A stretch of DNA of 64,000 nucleotides from Halomonas sp. MCCC 1A13316 (GTDB lineage: Bacteria > Pseudomonadota > Gammaproteobacteria > Pseudomonadales > Halomonadaceae): the NCBI RefSeq assembly GCF_014931605.1, contig NZ_CP053382.1:3410001-3474000 (forward strand), read 5' to 3'. A model generated the notes under the pieces. That model did no database searches and was not told the DNA's origin. It saw only the letters and a program-made list of their open reading frames with translations. The position numbers were made by a program, and so were the translations under genes. Positions 38,175-45,191 of this stretch are shown piece by piece (the first letter of the stretch is position 1; the number at the start of each line of letters is the position of its first letter).

Positions 38175-39920
38175 ATGTCCCGCCCACGTCACCGTTCTCG
38201 CTACCGGCCACCCTTGCCCGGCAGCGCCCTGCTGGCCGCCTGGCGTCAGGGCTACGGCCTGGCCGAACTCAAGCGTGACCTGCTCGCCGGCCTGACCATC
38301 GGCATCGTCGCGGTGCCGCTCTCCATGGCGCTGGCCATCGCCACCGGTGTGCCGCCCCAGCACGGGCTGTACACCGCCATCGTGGCAGGGGCCATCATCG
38401 CGCTGACCGGCGGCTCGCGTTTCAACATTTCAGGCCCCACCGCCGCCTTCGTGGTGATCCTGTTTCCCATCGTCGCCAGCCATGGACTCGGCGGGTTGTT
38501 GCTCGCCACGCTGATGGCGGGCCTGATTCTGGTGGCGCTGGGGCTGGCGCGGCTGGGCAATCTGATCCAGTTCGTACCCTACCCGGTGGTGCTCGGTTTC
38601 ACGGCGGGCATCGCCGTGGTGATCGCCTTGCTGCAGCTACCTGATTTCCTCGGTCTCGAGGGCGTCGCACTCGGCGACAGCACGCTGCACAACCTGGCGG
38701 AGATCGTCCGCGCCGTGCCCACGCTGGCCCCGGCCGAGCTGGGCATCGGGCTGCTCACGCTGGCCGCGCTGATCCTGTGGCCGCGCTTGAAGCTGCCGGT
38801 ACCGGCGCCGCTGGTCGGCCTGGCAGTGGGAACGCTGGCGGCACTCGCCGTCGCCCCGCTGGGTGTGGAGATCGAGACCATCGCCTCGCGTTTCAGCTGG
38901 GAATACCAGGGCCAGGCCGGCAGCGGCATTCCGCCCTTCGCTCCCGAGCTGCTGTTGCCCTGGCGCCTGCCGGGTGCGGACGGGACTCCGCTCACGGTGG
39001 ACTTCGCCCTGATTCGCGAGCTGCTCGGCCCGGCGCTGGCCATCGCCATGCTGGCGGCCATCGAATCACTACTCTGCGCGGTGGTGGCCGATGGCCTGAC
39101 CCGCACCCGCCATGACCCCAACGCCGAGCTGATCGGCCAAGGCCTCGGCAATATCGCCGCGCCCTTCTTCGGCGGCATTACCGCCACCGCGGCGCTGGCA
39201 CGTACTGCCACCAATATCCGCAGCGCCGCCTTCTCGCCGGTGGCTGCGGTAGTCCATGCACTGGTGGTACTGCTGGCCGTTGTGGCGCTGGCCGGCGTAC
39301 TTGCCCTGGTGCCGATGGCCGCGCTTGCCGCCCTGCTGTTCATCATTGCCTGGAACATGAGCGAGGCGCGCCACTTCGTTCATGTTCTGAAAAGCGCGCC
39401 GGGCAGCGACGTGGCGATACTGGTGATCTGCTTCCTGCTCACGGTGGTGTTCGACATGGTGCTGGCGGTAGCGGTGGGCATCGGTCTTGCTGCGGCGCTG
39501 TTCATCCGCCGCATGGCAGACCTGACCCACGCCCGCCGCCTCGAACCCGACAACGACGACGAAAGCCGCAACATGCCCCGCCAGGTGGCGCTCTACGACG
39601 TCAACGGGCCGCTGTTCTTCGGCGCCGCCGAGAAGGCCGTGTCGTCGCTGCGGGTGGTGGACCCCGAGGTGCGTGTGGTGATGCTCGACATGCGCGACGT
39701 GCCGAGCCTGGATGCTACGGCGATCGTCGCTCTGCAGTCGCTGGTCGAGGAGCTGCGCTCGCGCCAGGTAGGGCTGATCTTCATCGGCATGCCGGCGCGC
39801 ATGGTGCTCAAGCTCAAGCGCGCCGGTGTCAGACGACTGGTGGGCCAGTTGGCCGTCGTTAGTAAGCCGGCCCGAGCCAGGCAGTTGGCCGAGCGCTGGC
39901 TGGCCGTGCCGACCGCCTGA
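38175..39920 (+). CDS. SulP-family anion transporter with STAS domain
   Basis: This 581-residue protein of the SLC26/SulP family has a membrane domain with GLTIGIVAVPLSMALAIATGVPPQHGLY near the N-terminus and FNISGPTAAFVVI. A C-terminal STAS domain (about 455-575) contains MLDMRDVPSLDATAIVAL. Members carry sulfate, bicarbonate or dicarboxylates with sodium or protons, and sequence alone does not tell which. No carbonic anhydrase or sulfur gene is adjacent. It stands between the betT terminator and the convergent yjbQ gene. Confidence 0.88.
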   Translation: MSRPRHRSRYRPPLPGSALLAAWRQGYGLAELKRDLLAGLTIGIVAVPLSMALAIATGVPPQHGLYTAIVAGAIIALTGGSRFNISGPTAAFVVILFPIVASHGLGGLLLATLMAGLILVALGLARLGNLIQFVPYPVVLGFTAGIAVVIALLQLPDFLGLEGVALGDSTLHNLAEIVRAVPTLAPAELGIGLLTLAALILWPRLKLPVPAPLVGLAVGTLAALAVAPLGVEIETIASRFSWEYQGQAGSGIPPFAPELLLPWRLPGADGTPLTVDFALIRELLGPALAIAMLAAIESLLCAVVADGLTRTRHDPNAELIGQGLGNIAAPFFGGITATAALARTATNIRSAAFSPVAAVVHALVVLLAVVALAGVLALVPMAALAALLFIIAWNMSEARHFVHVLKSAPGSDVAILVICFLLTVVFDMVLAVAVGIGLAAALFIRRMADLTHARRLEPDNDDESRNMPRQVALYDVNGPLFFGAAEKAVSSLRVVDPEVRVVMLDMRDVPSLDATAIVALQSLVEELRSRQVGLIFIGMPARMVLKLKRAGVRRLVGQLAVVSKPARARQLAERWLAVPTA

Positions 39921-39928
39921 ACTGCGGT

Positions 39929-40348
39929 CTATTCTCCCTGCAGGGTGGCGACCAGCCGCCGCGCACCGCCATGCTCGCGGTGTTCGCCTAGCCAGATGCC
40001 CTGCCAGGTACCCAGTGCCAGCTTGCCGTCGCGCACCGCCAGGGTGAGCTGGGTGCCGAGCAGGCTGGCACAGACGTGAGCCGGCATGTCGTCGGGCCCT
40101 TCCAGGGTATGGAGGAAGTAGGGCAGGTCGCCCGGGATACGCTCGCGCAGGAAGGCGTCGAGGTCGTGGCGCACGTCCGGGTCGGCGTTCTCGTTGAGGG
40201 TCAGCGAAGCCGAGGTGTGCTGCAGCTGCAGGTGCAGCAGCCCCACCTTTACCTCACGCAACTCCGTCAGCGCCGAGGTCACCTCATCGGTGATCAGGTG
40301 AAAACCGCGCGAGCGCGGGGCCAGGCGCAGTTCCTGCTGGTGCCACAT
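39929..40348 (-). CDS. yjbQ: YjbQ/UPF0047 family protein
   Basis: This 139-residue protein has the UPF0047 pattern: HTSASLTLNENADPDVRHDLDAFL, then HVCASLLGTQLTLAVRDGKLALGTWQGIWL and a closing GEHREHGGARRLV. Conserved His, Asn and Asp residues suggest metal binding. Some members show weak thiamine-phosphate synthase activity, but the physiological role is unsettled. The ATG at 40348 follows GGAGGG. It lies 20 bp downstream of the Hen1-like methyltransferase, so the two are probably co-transcribed. Confidence 0.88.
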   Translation of the reverse strand: MWHQQELRLAPRSRGFHLITDEVTSALTELREVKVGLLHLQLQHTSASLTLNENADPDVRHDLDAFLRERIPGDLPYFLHTLEGPDDMPAHVCASLLGTQLTLAVRDGKLALGTWQGIWLGEHREHGGARRLVATLQGE

Positions 40349-40368
40349 AATGTGCCCTCCTCGATGGT

Positions 40369-40980
40369 TCAATCCTGGCGTTCGAACAGAGCCAGATGCG
40401 TCGGTTGGCCGAGATCGGGGTGCCACTCCCCGAGACCCGAGAGCGAGGCACGGTAGCCGTTGCGAGAGGCGACGCCACGAGCCCAGTCGCGAAAGCGATC
40501 CCGCGTCCATTCGAAGCGGTGGTCAGGATCGCGGTACTCGCCGCGGGCGAGCCCGAAAAGAGGATTGTAGTCGTGATTGGGGGTGGTCAGCACAAGCAGG
40601 CGGGAGCGCAGCCCAGCAAAGACGGACCGCTCCACCAGGGATAGGTGACTCGGAGGAACGTGTTCGATGGTCTCGACCATCGCGGCGGCATCGAAGCCGC
40701 TCAGCGCAGCGTGAGGTTCGGCGTAGGAACCGCAGATCAGCGTGAGCCGCTGGCGGCACGCCGCAGGCAGTCGCTCCAGGCGCATCTTGGCCTGCGCCAG
40801 TAACTCTCCCGACAGCTCAAGACCCGCCACCTGCTCGAACTGAGGTTCGCGCAGCAGGTACTGCAGCAGCCCCCCGGAGCCACAGCCGAGATCCACCACC
40901 CGGCGCGCGCCGCTCCCCTTCAGCATGGATGCGACTCGCAGCCATCGCTGTTGGTGAAGATCATACTCTTCCAGCTCCAT
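40369..40980 (-). CDS. Stand-alone Hen1-like RNA 3'-terminal 2'-O-methyltransferase domain
   Basis: This 203-residue SAM methyltransferase has motif I VVDLGCGSGGLL (28-39). It shows the Hen1 metal-site pattern: Glu103-x-x-Glu106-His107 in VETIEHVPP and His154 in DPDHRFEWTR, together with LTTPNHDYNPLF. Bacterial Hen1 uses these four ligands to bind Mn and methylate the 2'-OH at RNA 3' ends during Pnkp/Hen1 repair. Here the N-terminal ligase-activating domain is absent and no pnkp gene is adjacent. A generic small-molecule methyltransferase is possible, but the intact metal site argues for an RNA-end enzyme. Confidence 0.7.
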   Translation of the reverse strand: MELEEYDLHQQRWLRVASMLKGSGARRVVDLGCGSGGLLQYLLREPQFEQVAGLELSGELLAQAKMRLERLPAACRQRLTLICGSYAEPHAALSGFDAAAMVETIEHVPPSHLSLVERSVFAGLRSRLLVLTTPNHDYNPLFGLARGEYRDPDHRFEWTRDRFRDWARGVASRNGYRASLSGLGEWHPDLGQPTHLALFERQD

Positions 40981-41039
40981 ATCACCTCTCCCCGTTACGA
41001 GAGTGATGATGAAGCAATACTCAGCCTTCTTGTAGTGCT

Positions 41040-41068
41040 GAGCCGCGCGGCTTGCCGCCGCACGGCTC
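41040..41068 (-). terminator. Hairpin after the cupin gene
   Basis: GAGCCGCGCGGC pairs with GCCGCACGGCTC (one G-U when read as minus-strand RNA) across a 5-base loop, starting 5 bp beyond the cupin stop. No T-run follows, so it may only attenuate readthrough into the Hen1-like gene. Confidence 0.45.
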
Positions 41069-41073
41069 GGAGC

Positions 41074-41556
41074 TCACTGGCGTGGATCGTCCGCAGGATC
41101 AAGATACTCGATACCCCACGGGCCGGTACCATGCAGCTGAATGGTGGTGTCCCCTTCGGCATAGCCGAACATGGCATCACTCGGCGACATGATAGCGTAG
41201 CCACCCACCGGCAAGGCCTGGGTAGCCTCGCGGTCGAATCTCTCGCCATGGGCGAAGTGCAAAGTGCCCTCCAACACCGTCACCCGTTCGTAGGCGGGAT
41301 GTACGTGAGGCTTGATCTCATAGCCATCTTCCATCCGCAGGCGGAAGGTGAACGGCGTCTCGGCCGAGAGATCCCCCTCGATGACGGCGATCTCAGCGCC
41401 TTCGCCCATGGAACCGACCGGCCCCCAGTCGAGCTCATCCGGCGTGCCGAGCAGATGGCCATCGCCATGATAGGGCTCAGCCCATAGCCCACCAGAAGCG
41501 ACGGTCACCGCCAGGGCCAGTAGGGTAGCGTTCAGGGTGGCAGTTTGGCATTGCAT
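41074..41556 (-). CDS. Secreted cupin-domain protein
   Basis: This 160-residue protein has a signal peptide (LLALAVTVASGGLWA-EP) and a single cupin fold with the motif HVHPAYERVTVLEGTLHFAHGE, whose His residues would bind a metal. It is the second gene of the minus-strand operon behind an ArsM-like methyltransferase, 47 bp away, and would be under the leftward ECF-type promoter. A periplasmic sensor or detoxifying role is possible. The ligand is unknown. Confidence 0.8.
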   Translation of the reverse strand: MQCQTATLNATLLALAVTVASGGLWAEPYHGDGHLLGTPDELDWGPVGSMGEGAEIAVIEGDLSAETPFTFRLRMEDGYEIKPHVHPAYERVTVLEGTLHFAHGERFDREATQALPVGGYAIMSPSDAMFGYAEGDTTIQLHGTGPWGIEYLDPADDPRQ

Positions 41557-41603
41557 GTTGGCTCTCCTTCATTGTGATTGTGGTGGAGCTGACCACGCAG
41601 CGC

Positions 41604-42395
41604 TCAGAGCTTGACGGCCAGCAGAGAAATGCTCTTGACGCCATAGGTCGCGCTGGCGCCTTGGGCCGAGTCGGTCAGGAAGCGGTACTCGGGGTGCTCG
41701 CGCCAGGTCTCGATGGTGAGGCCTGCCGCCTCGATGGCCGCACGGTAGACATCCTGCTGCAGGGCGCCACCGATGCAGGCGGCCCACAGGGTGGCGTTGC
41801 AGGAGACGCGCTCCGGCAATGGCTTCTCGGTGACGATATCAGCCAGCGCCAGGCGCCCACCGGGTTTAAGCACCCGCGCCGCCTCGGCGAAGACTTTCGG
41901 CTTGTCGGCCGATAGGTTGATCACCCCGTTGCTGATCACCACGTCGACGCGTTCATCGGCGAAAGGCGGCGCCTCGATGAAGCCGGCATGGAAAGTGACC
42001 TGGCCGAAGTTCGCCTCACGCGCCAGCCGCTCGGCCTTCTCGCGCTGAGCCGCGGTCATGTCGAGCCCCAGCACCTGGCCATTGGGGCCTGTCGCCAGGG
42101 CCGCCAGCAGGCTGTCCATGCCGGAGCCGCTGCCCAGGTCGAGTACCGTTTCGCCGGGTTGGATGGCGGCCAGGTCAAGGAAATGGCCGACGCCGGCGAA
42201 GGAATCAATGGCCGCGGCCGGTATGCGATCCAGGGCGCGGGGGCCGTAACCTAGACGCTCGGCTAACGCGCGGCCCATCTCGAAATGAAACTCCTCCTGC
42301 GGCGACTCGGCCACCTCGCGATACATCGCCTTGACGCGCGCTTCGAGCTCCTGCTTATCGACACCAGCGATGGCAGGCTTTGCCGTGATTGTCAT
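41604..42395 (-). CDS. ArsM/UbiE-like SAM methyltransferase of the ECF regulon
   Basis: This 263-residue class I methyltransferase has motif I VLDLGSGSGMDSLLAA (about 85-100), LGLDMT (motif II) and ISNGVINLSADKP (motif IV/V), the last resembling arsenite methyltransferases. VSCNATLWAACIGG carries two cysteines. The N-terminal signature (MYREVAESP, then FHFEMG, ERLGYGP, DSFAGVGHF) is shared with the methyltransferase at 43542, so the two are paralogues on opposite sides of one promoter region. AGGAGAG precedes the start. The true substrate (arsenical, quinone or other) is unknown. Confidence 0.8.
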   Translation of the reverse strand: MTITAKPAIAGVDKQELEARVKAMYREVAESPQEEFHFEMGRALAERLGYGPRALDRIPAAAIDSFAGVGHFLDLAAIQPGETVLDLGSGSGMDSLLAALATGPNGQVLGLDMTAAQREKAERLAREANFGQVTFHAGFIEAPPFADERVDVVISNGVINLSADKPKVFAEAARVLKPGGRLALADIVTEKPLPERVSCNATLWAACIGGALQQDVYRAAIEAAGLTIETWREHPEYRFLTDSAQGASATYGVKSISLLAVKL

Positions 42396-42450
42396 TGTCG
42401 CTCTCCTCTTGGCTGCTCATGACGACACCGAACGATGCCGTGTGTGCCAG

Positions 42451-42476
42451 GACGCAGCGATGGCGTCGAGTGTTCC
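42451..42476 (-). promoter_or_regulatory. Leftward ECF-type promoter (methyltransferase-cupin operon)
   Basis: On the minus strand GGAAC (42476-42472) is followed after exactly 17 bases by CGTC (42454-42451). This is the classic minus-35/minus-10 arrangement of ECF sigma factors. It lies 55 bp before the methyltransferase start codon at 42395. Confidence 0.8.
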
Positions 42477-42481
42477 CGCCG

Positions 42482-42507
42482 GGAACCGAAAAGGGCATCG
42501 CCGCGTC
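42482..42507 (+). promoter_or_regulatory. Rightward ECF-type promoter (sigma/anti-sigma operon)
   Basis: GGAAC (42482-42486) is followed after exactly 17 bases by CGTC (42504-42507), a mirror image of the leftward promoter. The two GGAAC boxes are back to back, 5 bp apart. The sigma-factor ATG is 62 bp downstream, so the sigma factor probably drives its own operon. Confidence 0.8.
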
Positions 42508-42569
42508 CCTGCCATGCCTAGCCACTTGCCCAGCGAGGGCGAGCGGACCATGCTCGAAGAGGTGTCGCC

Positions 42570-43271
42570 ATGACGCTGGCAAATTCACTTCTTTACCATC
42601 CTCGGTTACAGCCACGCGCCCGGTACCGGGACGCCACGGGGGCCAGCATGCGTTTCGACGAAACCGCCCGCCGGCGGGAGTGGTTCGAGCAGCGCCTGGC
42701 ACCGCTGATGGACAGGCTCTACGGCACGGCGCTGCGGCTCACCCGCAATCCCGCCGACGCCGAAGACATCGTGGCCGAGGCGGTGACCAAGGCCTGGACG
42801 CAGCTCGGCCGGCTGCGAGATCCCGAGCGTTTCGAAGGCTGGTTGTTCCACATTCTCACCAATACTTTCGTCAGCGAGTGGCGCCGGCAGCGCTGCCGCC
42901 CGCAGGGAGCCGATTGTGATGCCACCGAACCTGCAGAGCTGGATAGCGCCCGCTTCACACTGTTCCAGCAACTGCATCAACCCTTCTTGCTGTGGTGGGG
43001 CAGCCTGGAGGATCAATTCTTCAACGGCCTGCTGCAGGAGGATCTGGAGCGAGCGCTGGATGCTCTGCCCGATGCCTACCGGGTGACGATTGTGCTGATC
43101 GAAGTGCAGGGCTATACGTATGAAGAGGTTGCGAGTCTGCTCGGCGTCCCGCTAGGCACCGTGCGCTCGCGATTGAGCCGGGCGCGCTCACAGCTGCAGA
43201 AAATGCTCTGGGAGCAGGCTAGGGAAGCGGGCATGGTGTCCGGTAGAGGAACGGGAGGAGCGCAGGAATGA
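42570..43271 (+). CDS. ECF-family RNA polymerase sigma factor
   Basis: Region 2 is seen in LYGTALRLTRNPADAEDIVAEA and FEGWLFHILTNTFVSEWRRQ, and region 4 in LDALPDAYRVTIVLIEVQGY followed by VASLLGVPLGTVRSRLSRAR. From the ATG at 42570, which has GAGGTG five bases upstream, it is 233 residues; an ATG at 42648 would remove 26 non-conserved residues. Its stop overlaps the anti-sigma start by 4 bases. It is predicted to read the divergent GGAAC-N17-CGTC pair just upstream. Confidence 0.92.
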   Translation: MTLANSLLYHPRLQPRARYRDATGASMRFDETARRREWFEQRLAPLMDRLYGTALRLTRNPADAEDIVAEAVTKAWTQLGRLRDPERFEGWLFHILTNTFVSEWRRQRCRPQGADCDATEPAELDSARFTLFQQLHQPFLLWWGSLEDQFFNGLLQEDLERALDALPDAYRVTIVLIEVQGYTYEEVASLLGVPLGTVRSRLSRARSQLQKMLWEQAREAGMVSGRGTGGAQE

Positions 43272-43525
43272 ACCCGAAGCCACTGAGCTGCGAGGAGGTC
43301 ATCGAGCGTCTCTTCGACTACCTCGACAGGGAACTCGACCCGCAGGAAGCGAGCGACGTCGAATGGCACCTGCACCGCTGCCGGGATTGCTTTACACGCG
43401 CCGAATTCGAACGACGACTACGGGCAAAGGTGGCGGCCACCGGCACGGCCAAGGCGCCGCCACAGCTGCACCAGCGCATTCGGACCCTGCTCGACCGCTA
43501 CGACGAGTCCGACTCCACCCGCTAA
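43268..43525 (+). CDS. Zinc-finger anti-sigma factor (RsrA-like)
   Basis: This 85-residue protein contains CEEVIERLFDYLDRELDPQE and the zinc motif His-x3-Cys-x2-Cys in HLHRCRDC, as in ZAS-type anti-sigma factors such as RsrA. There is no membrane segment, so it would hold its sigma factor in the cytoplasm and release it when the cysteines are oxidised or modified. The ATGA overlap with the sigma gene secures stoichiometric synthesis. This points to a thiol-reactive or oxidative signal, by family analogy. Confidence 0.88.
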   Translation: MNPKPLSCEEVIERLFDYLDRELDPQEASDVEWHLHRCRDCFTRAEFERRLRAKVAATGTAKAPPQLHQRIRTLLDRYDESDSTR

Positions 43526-43541
43526 CCCGTGAGAATACCTC

Positions 43542-44780
43542 ATGGTGGCCATTCTCGGTTACTCCCGCCCGCAGATACTGGCGGCGGTGCAGCAGATGTA
43601 CACAGCCGTGGCGGATTCCCCTGCCTCCCCCTTTCACTTTCCCGTCGGTGACGAGGCCAGCCGCCGCCTGGGTTACCCGCCCGAGCAGCTAGCCCAACTG
43701 CCGCCCGAGGTGCGCGATGCCTTCGCCGGTGTCGGCTATCCCTTTCGTGCAGAAGCCGTCCGCCGCGGCGACCGGGTGCTCGACATCGGCGCCGGGGCTG
43801 GCAACGACGCCCTGATCGCATGTCAGTTGGTTGGCCCGCAGGGGCGTGTCATCGCGCTGGATCTGACGGCAGCCATGACGCGTCGGCTCCAACAGGCCAG
43901 CGAACGCCATGCCATCGACCGGCTCGGCGTAGTCCAGGGCTCCGCCGAACAACTGCCGCTACCCGACGCCAGTATCGATAGCATCACCAGCAACGGTGCC
44001 CTCAACCTAGTGCCCGACAAGCGCCGCGCAGTGGCCGAAATGTTTCGTGTGCTCAAGCCCCATGGGCGCGTGCAGCTGGCCGACGTGGTGATCCATCGTC
44101 CGGTATCGGTAGACTGTCACGAAGACCCGCGCCTGTGGGTCGAGTGTGTGGTAGGGGCCACGGTGAAGGAGGAGCTGATAGCGCTGTTCGAGGAGGCCGG
44201 CTTCGAGGATGTCAGCGTCTTGGGCAGCCACGACTATTTCGCTCTGAGCCCCAGCGACCAGACCCGAGAGGTTGCTGCCGGCTTCGGTGCCCACTCGGTC
44301 GAGATCGGCATGCGCCGCGGCGGCAGCACTCCCAGTGGGTTGCAGCGCTGGGGGCGACGCCTCGATCCACGGCGCTGGTTGCGGCGGTGGTATCGCCGCG
44401 GCCTGCTCGGCCTGCTGGCCTTCGCGCTGGCCCTGCTGAGCTGTTACGGCACCCTGGTCCTGGCCGTCCTGATGCCACTGCTGGGCGTACACCTGGCGCT
44501 CGACGAAGGCCTCTGGGCCGGCGCCATCGCGACCTTTGTATTGCTCACCCTGGTGGTGCTGGCAAGCGGCCTGCGTATGCATCGTCGCCCCTGGCCCGTG
44601 CTTGTCGGCCTGGCCGGCACGTTTCTCGTGCTGTATGCACTCTTCGTCGACTATTCCGTGCTGGTGGAACTGGGCGGCTTCGTACTACTGGCTGGCGCCG
44701 TGGCCTGGGATATCCGCGAGCGTCGACGGCACGAGGCCAGAGTGCTCGGACTGACGGACAGGAAACCAGGCGAGCAATGA
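43542..44780 (+). CDS. Methyltransferase fused to a MerC-like four-helix membrane domain
   Basis: This 412-residue protein has residues 1-260 as a SAM methyltransferase (motif I VLDIGAGAGNDALIAC; ITSNGALNLVPDKR) paralogous to the one at 41604 (shared MYTAVADSP, FHFPVG, RRLGYPP, DAFAGVGYP). After an Arg-rich linker (about 265-292) come four membrane segments (about 293-395) with LSCYGTLVLAVLMPLLGV, resembling MerC-type metal-handling proteins. It starts 16 bp after the anti-sigma gene. The fusion suggests a membrane-tethered enzyme acting on a lipid, quinone or metalloid; this is inference. Confidence 0.75.
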   Translation: MVAILGYSRPQILAAVQQMYTAVADSPASPFHFPVGDEASRRLGYPPEQLAQLPPEVRDAFAGVGYPFRAEAVRRGDRVLDIGAGAGNDALIACQLVGPQGRVIALDLTAAMTRRLQQASERHAIDRLGVVQGSAEQLPLPDASIDSITSNGALNLVPDKRRAVAEMFRVLKPHGRVQLADVVIHRPVSVDCHEDPRLWVECVVGATVKEELIALFEEAGFEDVSVLGSHDYFALSPSDQTREVAAGFGAHSVEIGMRRGGSTPSGLQRWGRRLDPRRWLRRWYRRGLLGLLAFALALLSCYGTLVLAVLMPLLGVHLALDEGLWAGAIATFVLLTLVVLASGLRMHRRPWPVLVGLAGTFLVLYALFVDYSVLVELGGFVLLAGAVAWDIRERRRHEARVLGLTDRKPGEQ

Positions 44781-44797
44781 GCCATGCAGAAATGCGT

Positions 44798-44826
44798 ATA
44801 AAAAAAGCGCGGCAATCGCCGCGCTT
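44798..44826 (-). terminator. Terminator of the alcohol dehydrogenase remnant
   Basis: A 9-bp stem (AAGCGCGGC with GCCGCGCTT) and 4-base loop is followed on the minus strand by seven T. It is the original intrinsic terminator of the now broken adh gene and also lies just beyond the stop of the plus-strand methyltransferase. Confidence 0.85.
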
Positions 44827-44860
44827 GAAGTCGCCATCGCTGACGACGAGAGAGCAACCC

Positions 44861-45126
44861 TCAGCTCGCCATGTCCAGCACCACGCGCCCCTCGATCTTG
44901 CCGGCCGGAGATCACCACCCACTGGCCGGGGCGGGTGTCGGTCACCTTGAGCCCCTTGTAGACGGTGACGCCGGCGCACAGCACCGGGGCGATTTCGACG
45001 AAGCCCACATTGCTCGGCAGATGGCCGGCATAGTCGGCTACCGCCAGGGTGTAGTCGGCGAAGCCGCCGTTGACCGAATAGCCGGTGTTCTGCTGCGATT
45101 CGCACAGGGTCTCCCAGCCGCCCATG
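44861..45126 (-). pseudogene. Deleted zinc alcohol dehydrogenase (AdhP-like) remnant
   Basis: The minus strand encodes GGWETLCESQQNTGYSVNGG through LCAGVTVYKGLKVTD and WVVISG, the middle of an AdhP-type alcohol dehydrogenase. It then jumps frame to GKIEGRVVLDMAS and a stop, the normal C-terminus of the family. About 100 N-terminal residues (zinc site) and about 150 residues of the NAD-binding domain are missing. It follows the aldehyde dehydrogenase on the same strand, so an ethanol-oxidation pair was probably once present. Confidence 0.85.
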
Positions 45127-45155
45127 GAGCGTTGGCGCTCACGAATTGGGGAGGG

Positions 45156-45187
45156 TTGCACAGCCCGGCAATGGCCGGGCTGTGCAA
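45156..45187. terminator. Strong hairpin after the aldehyde dehydrogenase gene
   Basis: A 14-bp perfect stem (TTGCACAGCCCGGC with GCCGGGCTGTGCAA) with a 4-base loop lies 4 bp beyond the aldehyde dehydrogenase stop. No T-run follows, so termination is probable but not classic. Confidence 0.6.
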
Positions 45188-45191
45188 ATGC

